Shown here: in pieces, positions 11,191-23,485 of the stretch
How positions within the stretch are numbered: the stretch's first letter is position 1
Layout of the letters: every line of letters begins with the position of its first letter
Assembly: GCF_907165205.1 (NCBI RefSeq)
Contig: NC_058192.1
Coordinates: forward strand, 1,488,001 to 1,552,000
Length of the DNA: 64,000 bases
From: Coccinella septempunctata
Taxonomy: Eukaryota; Arthropoda; Insecta; Coleoptera; Coccinellidae
Direction of reading: 5' to 3'
The notes under the pieces: model-generated
What the model was told of the DNA's origin: nothing
The model's input: only the letters and a program-made list of their open reading frames with translations
The model's database searches: none
Translations under genes and position numbers: made by a program

Positions 11191-12418
11191 CGAGGATGTA
11201 TCGATATCTATAGTTAGCCTAGACCAGTTCCATGCATACAAAAATATTGCGTTACCATAGCTACGAACAATAACTCATTAGAAGTGTCAGTGTGAAGTTT
11301 GAGGTCAAATAAGTAAACCAGAGTTAAGCAATAAATTAAAAGAAAGAAGATGTCTACCGAAATTGTGAAAATCGAAGAATTGGAGTATCGAGCCATCATC
11401 AAGTACCATCAAGTATTTAAAAGGGTTAAGAGGTAATCTGATTCACGAAGATATGCTTAATACCCTTGGTGATCAATGTCCTTCGTATGCGACAGCGAAA
11501 AATTATACTGCAAGCTTCAAAAGAGGTAAATTTTCTATTGAAGATGATGACCGATCGGGAAGGCCAGTTTCTGTGTCAGTCCCCGAAAATTTCGATGCAG
11601 TTCATGACATGATTTTATCAGACCGTCGAATTGGGCTAAAACGGATATCTGAAGCACTGAATATTTCATACGAATGCGTTCATCACATAGTTCACGGCAA
11701 TTTGGACTTGAGAAAAATTGCTGCAAAATAGATCCTCAAATGTTTGAATGTTGACCAAGAGCGTGAAAGGGTAGAAGCATCGCGTTCGATCTGTGCACGA
11801 TTTGAAAACGATGTAGACTTCTTAAACCGAATTGTTACTATGGATGAGACTTGGATACATTTCTACGATCCAGAAACAAAGCAGCAATCGATGGAATGGC
11901 GACACTCTGGTTCTCCAAGATCTAAGAAGTTTCGTGTCCAAAAATCTGCTGGAAAAGTTCTTACTTCAGTTTTTTGGGATTGCCATGGAGTAATCATGAT
12001 TGGTTTTATGGATAGAGGTAGAACAATAATGGGAGATTACTATTCGACATTACTGACCACTCTACGAAAAAAAATTCAAGAGAAAAGACGTGGAAAGCTA
12101 TCCAAAGGTGTTTTGTTTTGGCAGGACAACGCCCCTGCACACAAATCTCATGTTGCCATGCAAAAAATTGGTGATTTTCCTCGACTGAAAAAATGTTTGA
12201 AAAGTAGTAAATTTTCTTCCAACGAGGAGGTAATAAAAGCTGTGGAGGTCTGGTTTGCAGAGCAAGAAGAAACATTTTTTTGAAAAGTCTGGAGACGTTG
12301 CAGCTTCGCTGTAATACATGAATCCAATTAAGAGGAGAATATGTTGAGTAATGAAAATTTTGACATTGAAATTTTGTTTGGTTCTATAGTAGGCTAAGAA
12401 TTTTTCAATATATCCTCG
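11191..12418 (+). mobile_element. mariner (DD34D) element copy 1, near full length
   Basis: The ends are imperfect inverted repeats: left CGAGGATGTATCGATATC, right end complement CGAGGATATATTGAAAAATT. Both are flanked by TA (11,189-11,190 and 12,419-12,420), the mariner target duplication. The interior carries a mariner transposase gene in plus orientation. At ~1.23 kb it is near the family's usual ~1.3 kb. Related copies lie at about 25,803-26,238 and 58,571-59,690. Confidence 0.93.
11349..12283 (+). pseudogene. mariner transposase, inactivated
   Basis: An ATG at 11,349 starts a mariner-like N-terminus (MSTEIVKIEELEYR) that soon frameshifts. The frame resumes at 11,453 with the HTH region (GDQCPSYATAKNYTASFKRG, DDRSGRPVSV, DRRIGLKRISEALNISYECV). 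A stop at 11,729-11,731 replaces a codon that is probably Trp in an intact copy. The same frame continues from 11,744 through MDETWIHFYDPE (first catalytic Asp) and WQDNAPAHKSH (second). An in-frame deletion of about 66 nt near 12,175 then removes the segment that should hold the third catalytic Asp (SDYHLF), present in copies 2 and 3. C-terminal VWFAEQEETFF is retained. The element encodes no active transposase. Confidence 0.9.
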
Positions 12419-15400
12419 TATGACCTAGTGAAGCTGTTGAAAATCAGTGATTTTCATATATTCAGATCTGCAGTTGATGCAAGAGATAATTAAAAAGGAA
12501 AATTAAGGAAGTTGATGCAACAATCTCCAGAAAAAATGATCTAGTTCTATGATCGTGGGCGATCTTGATCACTATGGTTGAACGAACTTCTGCCGTGAAC
12601 CCACTAGGGGTCTCTTGCGTGATGAGTTCTTTAAATTTGAGCAACGCAAATTTGATGGTGAATAGTTGAGCCAGGATAGAAGATATCTTCCTGCCCCTCG
12701 ATATAATTAATAGTGGCATGTGGGCAATGCAATCCTCCACCTGGCTTGCAATCTACGCGGGTGGACAGGAACCCTAGATCGTGCCGATCATTTTCGACGC
12801 CAGTGGCGTTTTTCCAAGACGGGCGAGGAAATTTATTCTAGGAAAAAGAGGGGTTTTCCTCAGATTTGTAGGCCAAATGTACCATTGCCTTAGTCTTAAT
12901 ACAATGCTTTGAAAGTTTTACTTATTTTCAGATCGGTACCATTCCCAAATAGCAGTAAGAGTTAACCCGTAAAATTATGTATGTACCTATATATTTTTGG
13001 CGATTTTTTGGAATTCTGAGTTCTTTTTTAAGAATTTTTTACTCCTCAGGTAAGAAAAGGGAAATTTTTTACGTATTTTTTATCACGGATGAACTCTTCT
13101 CCAAACCAAATTCCTCCTACGCCTCTGGGCCGATGTCATCAGGTCCGATTTGGCCCCTCTTTTCGTTTTACAGTTATTCCTTTCGCCATACCTGCTAATG
13201 AAAAGTGAATCTCCACAGTCTAGCCATTTTGGCCGTAGGATCATCGGACCGTTATTTCAACAATTTCGCTTTTGTTTGGGTCCCATTTTGACCGATGCCT
13301 TTCTCACTCTTTTGTGGTTCCTATATAAGAATTACACGGTTATTTGCGATGTTGAGGTGAATGCAAGGGAGTAATTCCTATCATTTGGCTACTTTGCCAT
13401 ACATGTTTATAATATGGAATTTGGTGAAGAGAATTTTACTCACAATGTAACAGTATGGTTTTGGTTTGTCGTGTATGATTTTTTTTTTATCCTTCTGTTT
13501 CGTTGTTCTGGTCCAGATGAAGTTATATAAGGGATGTAATAGGATCGGATTGAAATATCTAAGGATATGATAGTACAGAACATTTCGAAAGTGACTTAAA
13601 ACTACACCAGCCAGATGTTACCCAAGGTTGGAGTTTTATATCTTGCATTTCCTACTTATGCCTATTTAGGGTAGGTTCAATCTAGAGCTATAAGCTATAC
13701 ACAACCTTCTTGATCACAAAATGTTTTCGTAATTTCTTCCCAGACTTGAAATCTCTTGAGATATAATTCTTTTTGTATTTGTTTGAAATGTCTACATCGA
13801 AATATTACAGTATCATACACTAAGCATCTCCACTTAGTTTCACCTCAGCAAATCAGGAAAGGAAAAAATAGAAGTAAGTGCAAAAAAATACGAATTCATA
13901 TAATTTTTAATCAGCAAAATCTTCAATGAATAACAAGACGTAAGAACAAACTTTGTTGAATGAAATTAATTCTGTTCAATTGTGGTGTTAAGCCTAGGGA
14001 AGGAGGTGAGGATTTTTCAGGTAGAAGATGAGATGTCGACATCATTTGCACATCATGGACGAAACTCCATATTCGAGCTTGAACAATCGACAAAAAATTA
14101 GGTAGTAGAATGGAGTAATCAATAACAGTTTAACGGTTGAAATGACTCCATTGTAATAATTCATCAGTAGCTACTGAATATTCCTGCTCATTTCAATCAA
14201 TCAATCCGATAATGGACTGTTCGAAATACCCACTATTTGCATACAATAAAGCCGATCAAAATTTATACTCTTAATAAATTGGTTCCGATGATTATGATAA
14301 TCGAGTAAATGAATGAATGGATATTTGTTATGTATACATACATGGCTTCAATGAGAGATACAACACACTATGAAGGACCATTATCTTAATTATTCATAGC
14401 CACTCGAAATTACCTAACTGAGAACGGTTGAGAGATTGTGAAAAGAGTACGATTCAATTTGAATAATTAACATGAAATTTTTTCACACTGGAGGTACTGG
14501 TGAAATTAAACATGTACCTAGTACTCAAACTCACGAAAGATTTTTGGTCCAAGGAAAGAATCTAAGAACGTTAGGATCATAGCAAGAAGATAGACAAGCT
14601 TATTTGATTCTTCTGGTTCATTGAGGGTCTATTTTTTGTTACTGTTTTTTAAGATACGTATCAAAATAGTATATTTTGTAGCGTTTTACTGGAGGAAGGT
14701 CCTTCGAAACATTAAATCTAGTGGATTTGTTAGCACAATAATAGTTCACCATCATTAAAAAAAGATGAACTGTCCCTACAGTCAAATATCTCTCTTTCTA
14801 ATGGAATCCTCATGCGAAAATTCGTTCGGCCATGGGTAATTGATACCGTTCAAATCGTTATTTAGCGACATAAAAGTTTCGCTGACGTTAAAGCAGTGTG
14901 CGGTAAAAGTGGCCGACTTAATAACGGTTGTAAATATTCCGAGTTTGGTGTTATCAACTTATCTTGAGATTAACCCATTAGTTTAATAGATATGATTGCT
15001 CGCACCTCCGTCATTATTTCTCGATAAATTTGGCGGGTAGCCTTAAGTGAAATGATATAATTTCAGGAAATTGCGACTGGCATGTCGTCCAATTGAAACT
15101 TAATCGGAATTCGCCCTAAAGAGAGTGTAATTTTTGTTTTTTGATGATGTCGATTGATGCTCGGAGCATCTGCTTTATTTGCAATCATTCTTTCACACCC
15201 TGTATCTAATATTCATCATTATTTAATGGTAAAAAGGATTTATACATGTTCTGTGATGTCTCATATCGAATCTACTTAGTGGACTAGTCATATTTCTGGG
15301 ATAATCACTATACAACATTGATAGAATACTCTAATTATTAGAAAAAGGAGCAAACAGGACAGGGGGGTTCAGAGGGTCTAACTTTCTGCAATTTTTTGAT

Positions 15401-15444
15401 CCAAATTCGATTTTTCATAAGGTTTTAATCGGATCGAGGGTATA
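12419..15444. other. Intergenic, no gene recognised
   Basis: About 3 kb of mostly AT-rich DNA without a supportable coding region. Short open frames at 12,977-13,374 lack motifs. Confidence 0.5.
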
Positions 15445-16140
15445 TACAGGGTCTTTGATTCGTACAATATTTCAAGTATCTATTCTATTTTCAGTAGATG
15501 TTGAGGTCATAAGAAACACTTTTTTCCTTCACTTTTTTTTCGAATCGGCTCGGTTTAAAAGATACTGGCTGTTGGAAAACCATAAAAAATGTTATTTTGA
15601 GTTCTATCTCCCAAACGGTTTTATCGAATGAAATGAATTTCGGTATATAGTTTTTCATTTATTTGATGAATCTGTTTCGAACACAAGATATCACCCACGT
15701 CTTCCAGTTTTTACCATTACGTATCATGAAAATACCAAAAAACTCAACTTTTGAAACTAAATTGTACGCGATCTAATGAATATTTGAACGTTTTGTAAAA
15801 TAAAAGTATTCTTTATATTTTCTCGTATAATGCGCCGTTTTCGAGTAATTTGATATTCCAAAATTAAAAAGTATCTGTGAAATTGGAAAAATTGCGTACT
15901 TTGGCTGAATACAACTCTGTTTAAAGGATCCACAGATGTGTAGTGTCATAGATTTAGCTTGTTATTCTGAGGGAAATTCTGTTTCTCCAGGGGTAGCACA
16001 GCTCATTATGAAAACTTAAAATGGCTGTATCTTTTTATCAGGGCCGAATAGGAAAAAATGGTATAGGAAAAAAGTGTTTCTTTCGACCTCAAGAATCTAC
16101 TGTTAAAATATTTATACGAGTCAAAGGCTCGTCCTGTATA
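15445..16140 (-). mobile_element. Complete ~696 bp TIR element (family A)
   Basis: The left end starts TACAGGGTCTTTGATTCGTA; the right end, read as complement, starts TATACAGGACGAGCCTTTGA. The inverted similarity extends about 110 bp inward, including the AAGAAACACTTTTTTCC blocks and a cTCGG/AAAGATAC motif. TA bases adjoin both ends. No transposase is encoded, so this is a MITE-like non-autonomous DNA element. Three other copies of this family are in the window. Confidence 0.88.
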
Positions 16141-17814
16141 CCACATATCAAGTACTGTATCTCCAGGATATTCCAGTCAGTGCAAAACTCCTTAGGTAAC
16201 TGTTACCCGTCGAAAAAATTTCGCCGAATTAATGACAAAGCCGCGTACGGACAATCCGCAGTAAATGTAGTCATTACTTTAAACATCGTCATTTACCATA
16301 ATGGTCCGCTATAACATATACATATATAGATAGCGGCCGGTAATAATGTATTTTGCATATCGGCAATATTATCCCAATCTGACGGTCCGAACTGGTTTTC
16401 GTAAAAAATTGTGTCGAAAGCCACTTTCTTTGGATCGCCGACTAACAGTAGTGATCCCTAATAACCGCCCTGCGCGGGTTGGTATGTTTGCTATGTTCGT
16501 ATGTTTAATCATCATCATCCACCTCGAAATTGGAAAGCTTAACAAATTGAAATGCGGATTTGGACTACCGTTTTATTTTCGGCAGAAATGGCGATTCAAT
16601 TAGGTTGAACACGTAGCTATATGTTTACAAGGAATTCAGTGATAACTTGAAATGACACTACGTTGAGAAAGTTGGGTTAATAATGGGTTTTGCTTGAAAA
16701 GAAGTCAAAATGAAGCATTCGCTGATACACCTGGTTTATCTTACACCTTCACTTTAAACGTAGAGACGGAAGGCCAATAGGTTTTTCAGATATTTGTATC
16801 AAAAAACGTAGAAACAGCTTGACCATTCTAAGACTCTCTTGATCTGAACGAAAGTGCTAGATGATAGACTCGTGACAATTAAAAAGTCTGTTTTTTCTTT
16901 CGATTTCATCTTGGAATGGTTACAGCCAGAAAATTCTGCGAACTTTTTGTGGAACCTAAAGCATTCTTAACTGAAATAAAAGATTATCCACTGGTGAATT
17001 TCGAATTAGGAACCTGAGATCAACGTGCTATACAGAGTGGGCCACTGAAGACGAAACAGCGTCTCTGGAGATCGACAGAAAAGGCAGTTTTTGGTTGTTA
17101 CTGATAATATCTTGAAAGTTCAGATTTTTTTCATTTTTTTGTTGTTAGATCGGGTATTTCTGAGACCATTCTGGTAACACCCAACTTCCTGTATATCCTG
17201 GAATCTCCGAATACCCTAGATGACGCTGCTAACCCATTTAAGGCCCATTTTTTACCACTTCCTTCCCTTTCATCGATTGTGGGTCGATCTAAAACTGATC
17301 CCTCTATTATTCTCCTCATAATTGGATGTTGAATCGAAAGTGGTTCATTTCTACCCCAAGGCACGTGCGATAACAAGTAATTAAGCGAAAAATTCGGAGA
17401 TACCAATAGATTGACGCGGCATATGCGAAACGTATAACGTAGCGTCCGTTTCGCCATGGCAAATGTTCTCCTACGTACCGTTAGAAGTCCTGTTGACCTA
17501 TTCATTGTGCTACCCTGCGAGGATTTCAGGTAATTATTCAATCATCCCCTCTGGATCAGGTAGGGATAACAACCGTGACTGTTTTTAGATGAACGGTTTC
17601 ATCACTGGATGGCGTTTCCTGTTGTTCTCATTATTGTTGCGGCACGTGCCAAATTATTGTCGACACAATAGATAATTAATATAGGGAGAAACATTGAAAT
17701 AAGGACACCAAGTAACAGATGTAATATTTCGATAATTCTGGTTTGAAACGTTTCTGACTGATACATAATCGCCTTTACAAAACACATAAAGCAAAACCCG
17801 AAAAAAAAGGTTCA
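16141..17814. other. Intergenic, no gene recognised
   Basis: Holds a 136-residue minus-strand open frame at 17,131-17,541 without recognisable domain, signal peptide or splice context. It is not called as a gene. Confidence 0.45.
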
Positions 17815-18018
17815 TCCTTTCGTTTGCATAAAAAGTGTAGCACTTTTCTACACTCGATCTTAGTATTCGTTTGCTGATTGAATTTACACCAGTGTAGAGG
17901 AAGTGTAGTTTATCTACATCTCCTTTTGACTATGTGTAGATAAACTACACTTCCTCTTCAGTGGTGTAAATCAAATCGAGTGTAGAAAAGTGCTACACTT
18001 TTTACGCAAACGAAAGGA
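17815..18018. mobile_element. 204 bp foldback element
   Basis: The first ~45 bp (TCCTTTCGTTTGCATAAAAA, then GTGTAGCACTTTTCTACACT) recurs inverted at the other end (AGTGTAGAAAAGTGCTACAC, then ACGCAAACGAAAGGA). A second nested pair (GAAGTGTAGTTTATCTACA and TGTAGATAAACTACACTTC) surrounds the centre. The whole unit can form one long hairpin and has no coding capacity. No clear target duplication was found. A palindromic MITE is the likeliest reading. Confidence 0.88.
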
Positions 18019-20907
18019 CCTAATTCTATCTGTTTCAAAAATAACCTGAAAAATACGAAAAATCACCACCTTCACAGCCTTTGTAACTCTAGATAGAAGC
18101 ATTCACTTCAGCAAGATTATGCATAGGATCATTATTCTTCGCAATGCAGTTATTTATATATAGACTCCGTATAGTTCTGAGTGTCATTCCAAAGAAAGAT
18201 TGTTTTGTTGTCTTCGTCAGTAAGAAGCAGGTCTAGTGTATTCGTGAAGCATTCCAAGATTTTCTCACGTGTCGTGTGAACATCAAAAGTGGTCGTATCT
18301 TATGCGGGGCCTCCTGGAAGCTTTTGAATGAAGTTCAACTACCACAAACATAACCGATGTGGGAAGTTTTTGTACACCTGCCTTCAAACCGCCGAGTCTA
18401 GTAATGATACATTTGCATTTTACTACCGTGGACTTTCGAGTTAGAGAATTAATTTTAATTATTCTTGGGTATACACGTTGTAAATAACCTATTGGTCTAT
18501 AGGCCTATAGGTTATTTTTGTTATTTCAGTTATTCATCGGTTAAACCGAGATCTAAGGAACATACAATGTCCAAGTTATCTCTCTTGCTAAATTTACAGA
18601 GGTTTTCTACAGGTAATTTGCACCATACTTCATAGTATGGTTCGTTGTTAAGTTATATTTTCTAAAATATCTATAATCTTTTGAATGGTGTGAAATATAT
18701 TTCAATTGAGTTGATAAATTACAAGGAGCATACTCTATAGGAACTTTTTTATTGCAAATTGCCTGTAGAATCACTCTGTGAAAGTTGGCTCTAAGACGCT
18801 CCTGACTTCACGACAATACTTTCTCATATTTCTGAGCCAATAATTGTTGAAACTGTGTAGATTCACCCTCAGCCTCTTGAATTTGAAGGGATGAAATTGA
18901 AATTGAGTTATCAGATGGGAAATATTTTCCCAAATGGTGCTCGAATCTACCACTTGTTCCCTCAGATTCAACCGATATCTTCAGAATAGGAAGTCCACCC
19001 AGTAATTTCAGGTGTGAATCGAAGATCTCTTTGACCAACAATTAGACGCCACCGTTCCTATCGACTTACATTAGGCGCGTCGAAAATGGAATAATTACGA
19101 GATCAGTTATGTAGGAAGACGCTCCACATAAAAGAAAGTGTAAGTGGAGATCTGGAGTGCAGGTGTTTTTAGAGCACCTGCCCCACGATACTCGTAAGTA
19201 CCTACCGACAGAGCCCACAGGTGCTCCTCCCTCATCCATCGCATACGACCGTTACTTGCTTTAGTTGGAGGTCCAACATCCATTCAATCGATTCGTTACC
19301 AGGGTACGCCGCTTCCTTGTATTCCTTGTAGATACGTAGACTCTAGTTGCGAATATCGCGAATCCAGAGAAAATAGGAAAGGGGTAGTGGATTAGGCCCC
19401 ACCAGAAGACGATCTGGGCCCCTTTTCACTATAATACGAAAGATTATATGGACTTTTCGTAACGAAAACAGCATTCTTCAGAGTTCGGTCCCTCTCTCGC
19501 TATGTTTTGAAGTTCTCTGACCTCTGTATGTTCTGAGCCGATCTCTGGTTCCTTTCTCTTATAAGTGTAGAGCAGTTCGTTCACATAATAATCTATGCCT
19601 GCTGCAGAGGCAATCCAATGATTCCTGAATCGTTCTTCCCTAGATTCATTGCTCCCTTGATTCCTGCCAATAGCTCTGTACGATCTTAGGTATATAGCGA
19701 GGCCTGATCTTTCCTAAAAGTTTCCTGGATCAACTCTGCCAGCTCTCAAAAGTATCTGGATCCAAGCAAAATATACTACACACCCATACTGGATTCTTTA
19801 TAGGGCACTGCTGCCTCAGGATGCAAATATAATAAAGATATATCAAGAGATTCTTTCTCTTTCCCACATAATCTGCACTATTCAATTTTTGGTAGAGTTA
19901 TTCTCATTGGGTGCTTCCTGGGGTAACATAAAGGAAGCCACAGAGGCGATGTAGCATATTTTTTCCTAGATCCAGTGATGCACACACAATTTAGCCTTTG
20001 TATTCCATTGGTTTGTCCTCTTGCTATTCTGAGTAGCTTTGGACTAAATTATTGCCCTATGGCTGGTTTTATTGGTCTCACAACACACCAGAGTACTTCA
20101 TCAGCCATTGCTAGCCTTAGGACGAGGAACTTGAAGGTGCGAATGGGTAATCTCCATAAAGCCATCCAGATGGAGTTGACTCTGAAATTGGATAGCGAGC
20201 TGTAGAGGCGTAAACAGCTCTATTGGGGAGTAGAATGGATCTTAAGGTCACAGTGCAATGAAACCCTCTTCAAAATCTATTAATTTAGAATCTACTACTT
20301 CCTTAGGTAGGAAAACAAGGGTGTACGTTTCTAGGTATAGCTAGATTATCAGCTTGAAGCATTGAAAATTCGTCCATGTTTACTACCTCGTATAAAAATT
20401 GCTCAAGAACTTTTTTTCACACGAGATAGCGTACATATTAATTAGGGATCCCCATTTCCATCAATTCTCATCGTTTTTATCGGAATAGGTGCCATCAAAC
20501 CCATCTGTACAAACAACCCCCCGTATCTAAATGAACCACCCATCACTTGCAGGCATTTCTACAACGAATAAAAAGACAAAATGATGGGGGTCGCGGAGTG
20601 ACTCCGGTGTAAAACGACTGTTGAGTCCGTGAGAAAGGATCGGGAATAACAAATCAACCGAGAGCCACTTCCGGAATTGTGGAAAACGAGAATTGAAATA
20701 TTGAAGACATAAATTGTCCCAATCAAGAGGTTCCTGCTAGTAGAATGTGTTTTCGGTGTATCTCAACGATCTCAGATATGGAGTGATAACCGTTTCCGTA
20801 CAATTAGTTAGAAGGCTTTGGGAAATCCATAATTGCTTTTATGAATTGTTGAAAAACTTCTCAAGATGTACAGGGTGGGTTAGCAAGGATGGGGGAAGGA
20901 AGCATCG
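18019..20907. other. Intergenic, no gene recognised
   Basis: Nearly 3 kb without a supportable gene. A minor palindrome lies at about 18,485-18,515 (AATAACCTATTGG to its inverse). Two overlapping minus frames at 18,771-19,041 and one plus frame at 19,975-20,205 have no motifs. Confidence 0.45.
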
Positions 20908-21443
20908 CAGAAGAGTTGCTCTTTCAGAATATGTATCACATTTCCATCTACAGTTACTTTTATTGAAAGATAAATGACTCTAAAGCTGACCTTAGAAAAA
21001 TCTTGAAAAAGATGGGTTCAGTTAAAATTCTGTCAAGACCGAAAGGTGGCTCCCAGATGGATGAAATTCTCAGATTTATTACTAGAAGAGATGCTCTTTC
21101 AGAATATGTAACACATTTCCATCTACGGTTACTTTTATTGAAAGATAAACGACTCGAAAGCTGACCTTAGAAAAGTCTTGAAAAAGATGGGTTCAGTTAA
21201 AAATCCGTCAAGACCGAACGGTTGCGCCGAGATGGATAAAATTTTCAGATTTATTACTAGAAGAGTTGCTCTTTCAGAATATGTATCACATTTATATCTA
21301 CGGTTATTTTTATTGAGAGATAATCCACTCGAAAGGGGACTATCGAAAAATTTCCAAAAAGATGGTATCAATTAAATAATCGTCAAGACCGAAAGGTTAC
21401 ACAGCTCTGGATGAAATTTCGAGATTTATTACTAGAGTGTGTC
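20908..21443. repeat. Tandem repeat, ~175 bp period, about three units
   Basis: The marker TTGCTCTTTCAGAATATGTA (with small changes) recurs at about 20,915, 21,090 and 21,265. Each is followed by ACATTT[CA]TATCTAC and GAAAGATAA-type blocks, then GATGGGTTCAGTTAAAA, GTCAAGACCGAA and TTTATTACTAGAA. The third unit is the most diverged, and a partial fourth fades out near 21,443. Open frames here are repeat artefacts. Confidence 0.88.
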
Positions 21444-22279
21444 ATCTTTATTTTTCTGGGATACGCGTGTCGAAAGTTGGGGTCACTATTGCTTTACATT
21501 CCCGATACGTACTTTAAGTTTTTGTGTCTACGCCCATGGAACCCATCAAATTCCTCTCCGAATAATGCGGATAATTTGATATGAAGATATATTCAAGAAA
21601 TAGAGCCGAGTTAGGAAAAACACCGGCACTAAACTAATGGGCGCTGAGCTTTTTCATAAGACGATTCCGGACATTCCCAGGCGTATAATTCGCCGTATTT
21701 TTTTTCTCTCGTCTATTCGTCCATCAGAAAGAAAGACAGATGTTCGTTTGTCGCTCGTTATGCGGCCAGTTCGCGAACAGAAAAAAAAAACGGCCCTATT
21801 GCGCTACCACATCTGAATAGGATTAGATATGCGCGTAATTGGTTCACCTGCCATCACGTGTGATTCTACGGTTGTTTGCAGAAAATTGAAACATTAATTT
21901 GCGAAATCTTGGGCCGTTTCACCTGTTCAATTGTTCGGAATCGGACATAAATTAGATTTTATGTTTGGATAATGATAGAGCCCGAAAGCTGATGGATTCT
22001 CCTCGAGGCTATCGATCTCCATATGTTTAATTTTTTTAATTATGGGCTGGAGATGTCTTATCGCGGAATTTCGAGGGTCGATGTGCACGATGGATTCCTT
22101 CTTCCTTCTTCCATCAGCAGTGACATAATTCCGCGATGTATCTCAAGAGATTGAGATAGAGCATCCATCCCTCTAAACGACCGAAAAACTAATGCAGGCA
22201 TTCTGCAGATACAGTCTATTAATTTCAGTTATCGCTGGAAGTCAAGAAGTCATAGAGTCATGAAGTAATTATACCTATA
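21444..22279. other. Intergenic, no gene recognised
   Basis: No motif-bearing reading frame and no recognised repeat. Confidence 0.5.
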
Positions 22280-23485
22280 CTCCATTCACTTCTATTTTAG
22301 CACGTCGGTTGGCCATGGAAATTTGACACATTTCACTCTGTATAGTACGAAAATGTGGGGTTATGACGCTTGTCAAAACATTTTTGTGTTTTGAATCAAC
22401 GCTATGTTCCCGTTCTACGCAAAAGTTTCTGTTATTACGTATTTTATCACAATGTCGAATCTCTTCGGAAAATATGTGACAAACATAACTGAAGTTTATA
22501 CTGATTGAAGGCATTCCAAATCCAGTTATTTGCATGGAAAATACAAGAGATCAGTATAATATCATAATATGCACTAGCTTGAGGAGAGTTAATGTTCGTT
22601 ATCTTCTATGGCTTGAGTTTGAATACGTTACATCAGTTGAAGATTTCAAAAATATTAACCCGAAGATGAAATGCATATGATGCAGTGGTTGGGAATGGGT
22701 ATCTCCCGAAGGAATTAACAGATAATTACAAGAATGTTAAATTCTTCAACAAAAATCATCTTGCATCAATATAAGTAAAAGGAATTAAAGGAAGTTTCAA
22801 GTTAAGATGAACTTCACCTTTGAACAAAAATTTCACATGAATAAACAAGTAACAGGGCAACTTGCGCGTATTTGTGGCTATTCATCTTAATACATTGATG
22901 TAATAATAATAATATGGTATTTATTGGACATTTACAATGTATAGGACGAGTCAAATGAAAAATAGAAAAATCAATTTTCGGGAACTTATACTACGATGAC
23001 ATTCATCGAAAATCTTGTAGTAAACTTTTCGCAATAATTCACTCAAACATAAAACTCTCAAATGCCACCACTTTTTTGGGTCTCCCAATAGAAGGACATT
23101 CTTTGTCATCCTCCTCATTCACAATCTTTCTGATTGTGGAAATATTCAGCTGAAATATAAGTCGTTTAGATTCAGATGAAACATTAAATGAATTTTCTAT
23201 TCTCTTACATTGAATATGTTCGCTACCGTCTGACGTATTGTGGATTTTAGAATATCAGGGTAAAACTATTTGAATGAGCGGACCTGAATTCTAAATAGCA
23301 CTTTCTAAAACCTTGTCTCTTTTTTCACTTTCGGCATTTTCGTAATAAAAATTGATATTAGTTGTGGCAACGGCGTTATGACATTAACGACATTTCATGA
23401 GTGCCAACCTTACTCCGTTCTAGTTACAAAAACTCGAGAAAATTATTTCATGGCCAACCGACTGCTAAAATAAATGTGAATGCAG
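22280..23485 (-). mobile_element. 1.2 kb TIR element (family B), copy 1
   Basis: Ends are inverted repeats of about 40 bp: left CTCCATTCACTTCTATTTTA, right complement CTGCATTCACATTTATTTTA, both leading into CGGTTGGCCATG. TA flanks both ends (22,278-22,279 and 23,486-23,487). A copy of ~95% visual similarity lies at 30,364-31,578. The minus strand near 23,070-23,250 still reads as a short helix-turn-helix-like peptide (see separate entry), so this is probably a deletion derivative of a larger DNA transposon. Confidence 0.88.
23065..23252 (-). pseudogene. HTH-like transposase remnant in family B copy 1
   Basis: On the minus strand, YPDILKSTIRQTVANIFN is followed by a GTAAGAGA donor-like site, a ~60-70 bp AT-rich gap ending TTTCAG, and then LNISTIRKIVNEEDDKECPS leading to IGRPKKV and a stop. 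Joined across the gap this reads as a plausible helix-turn-helix with a basic tail, as at the N-terminus of insect DNA transposases. The same structure is kept in the second copy at about 31,150-31,340. An upstream stop in both copies means the N-terminus is broken or lies beyond another intron. The family assignment is inference. Confidence 0.4.

Noticed and set aside
17131..17541. 136-residue minus-strand ORF
   Set aside because: No domain, signal, repeat or splice context recognised; length is compatible with chance in a less AT-rich patch.
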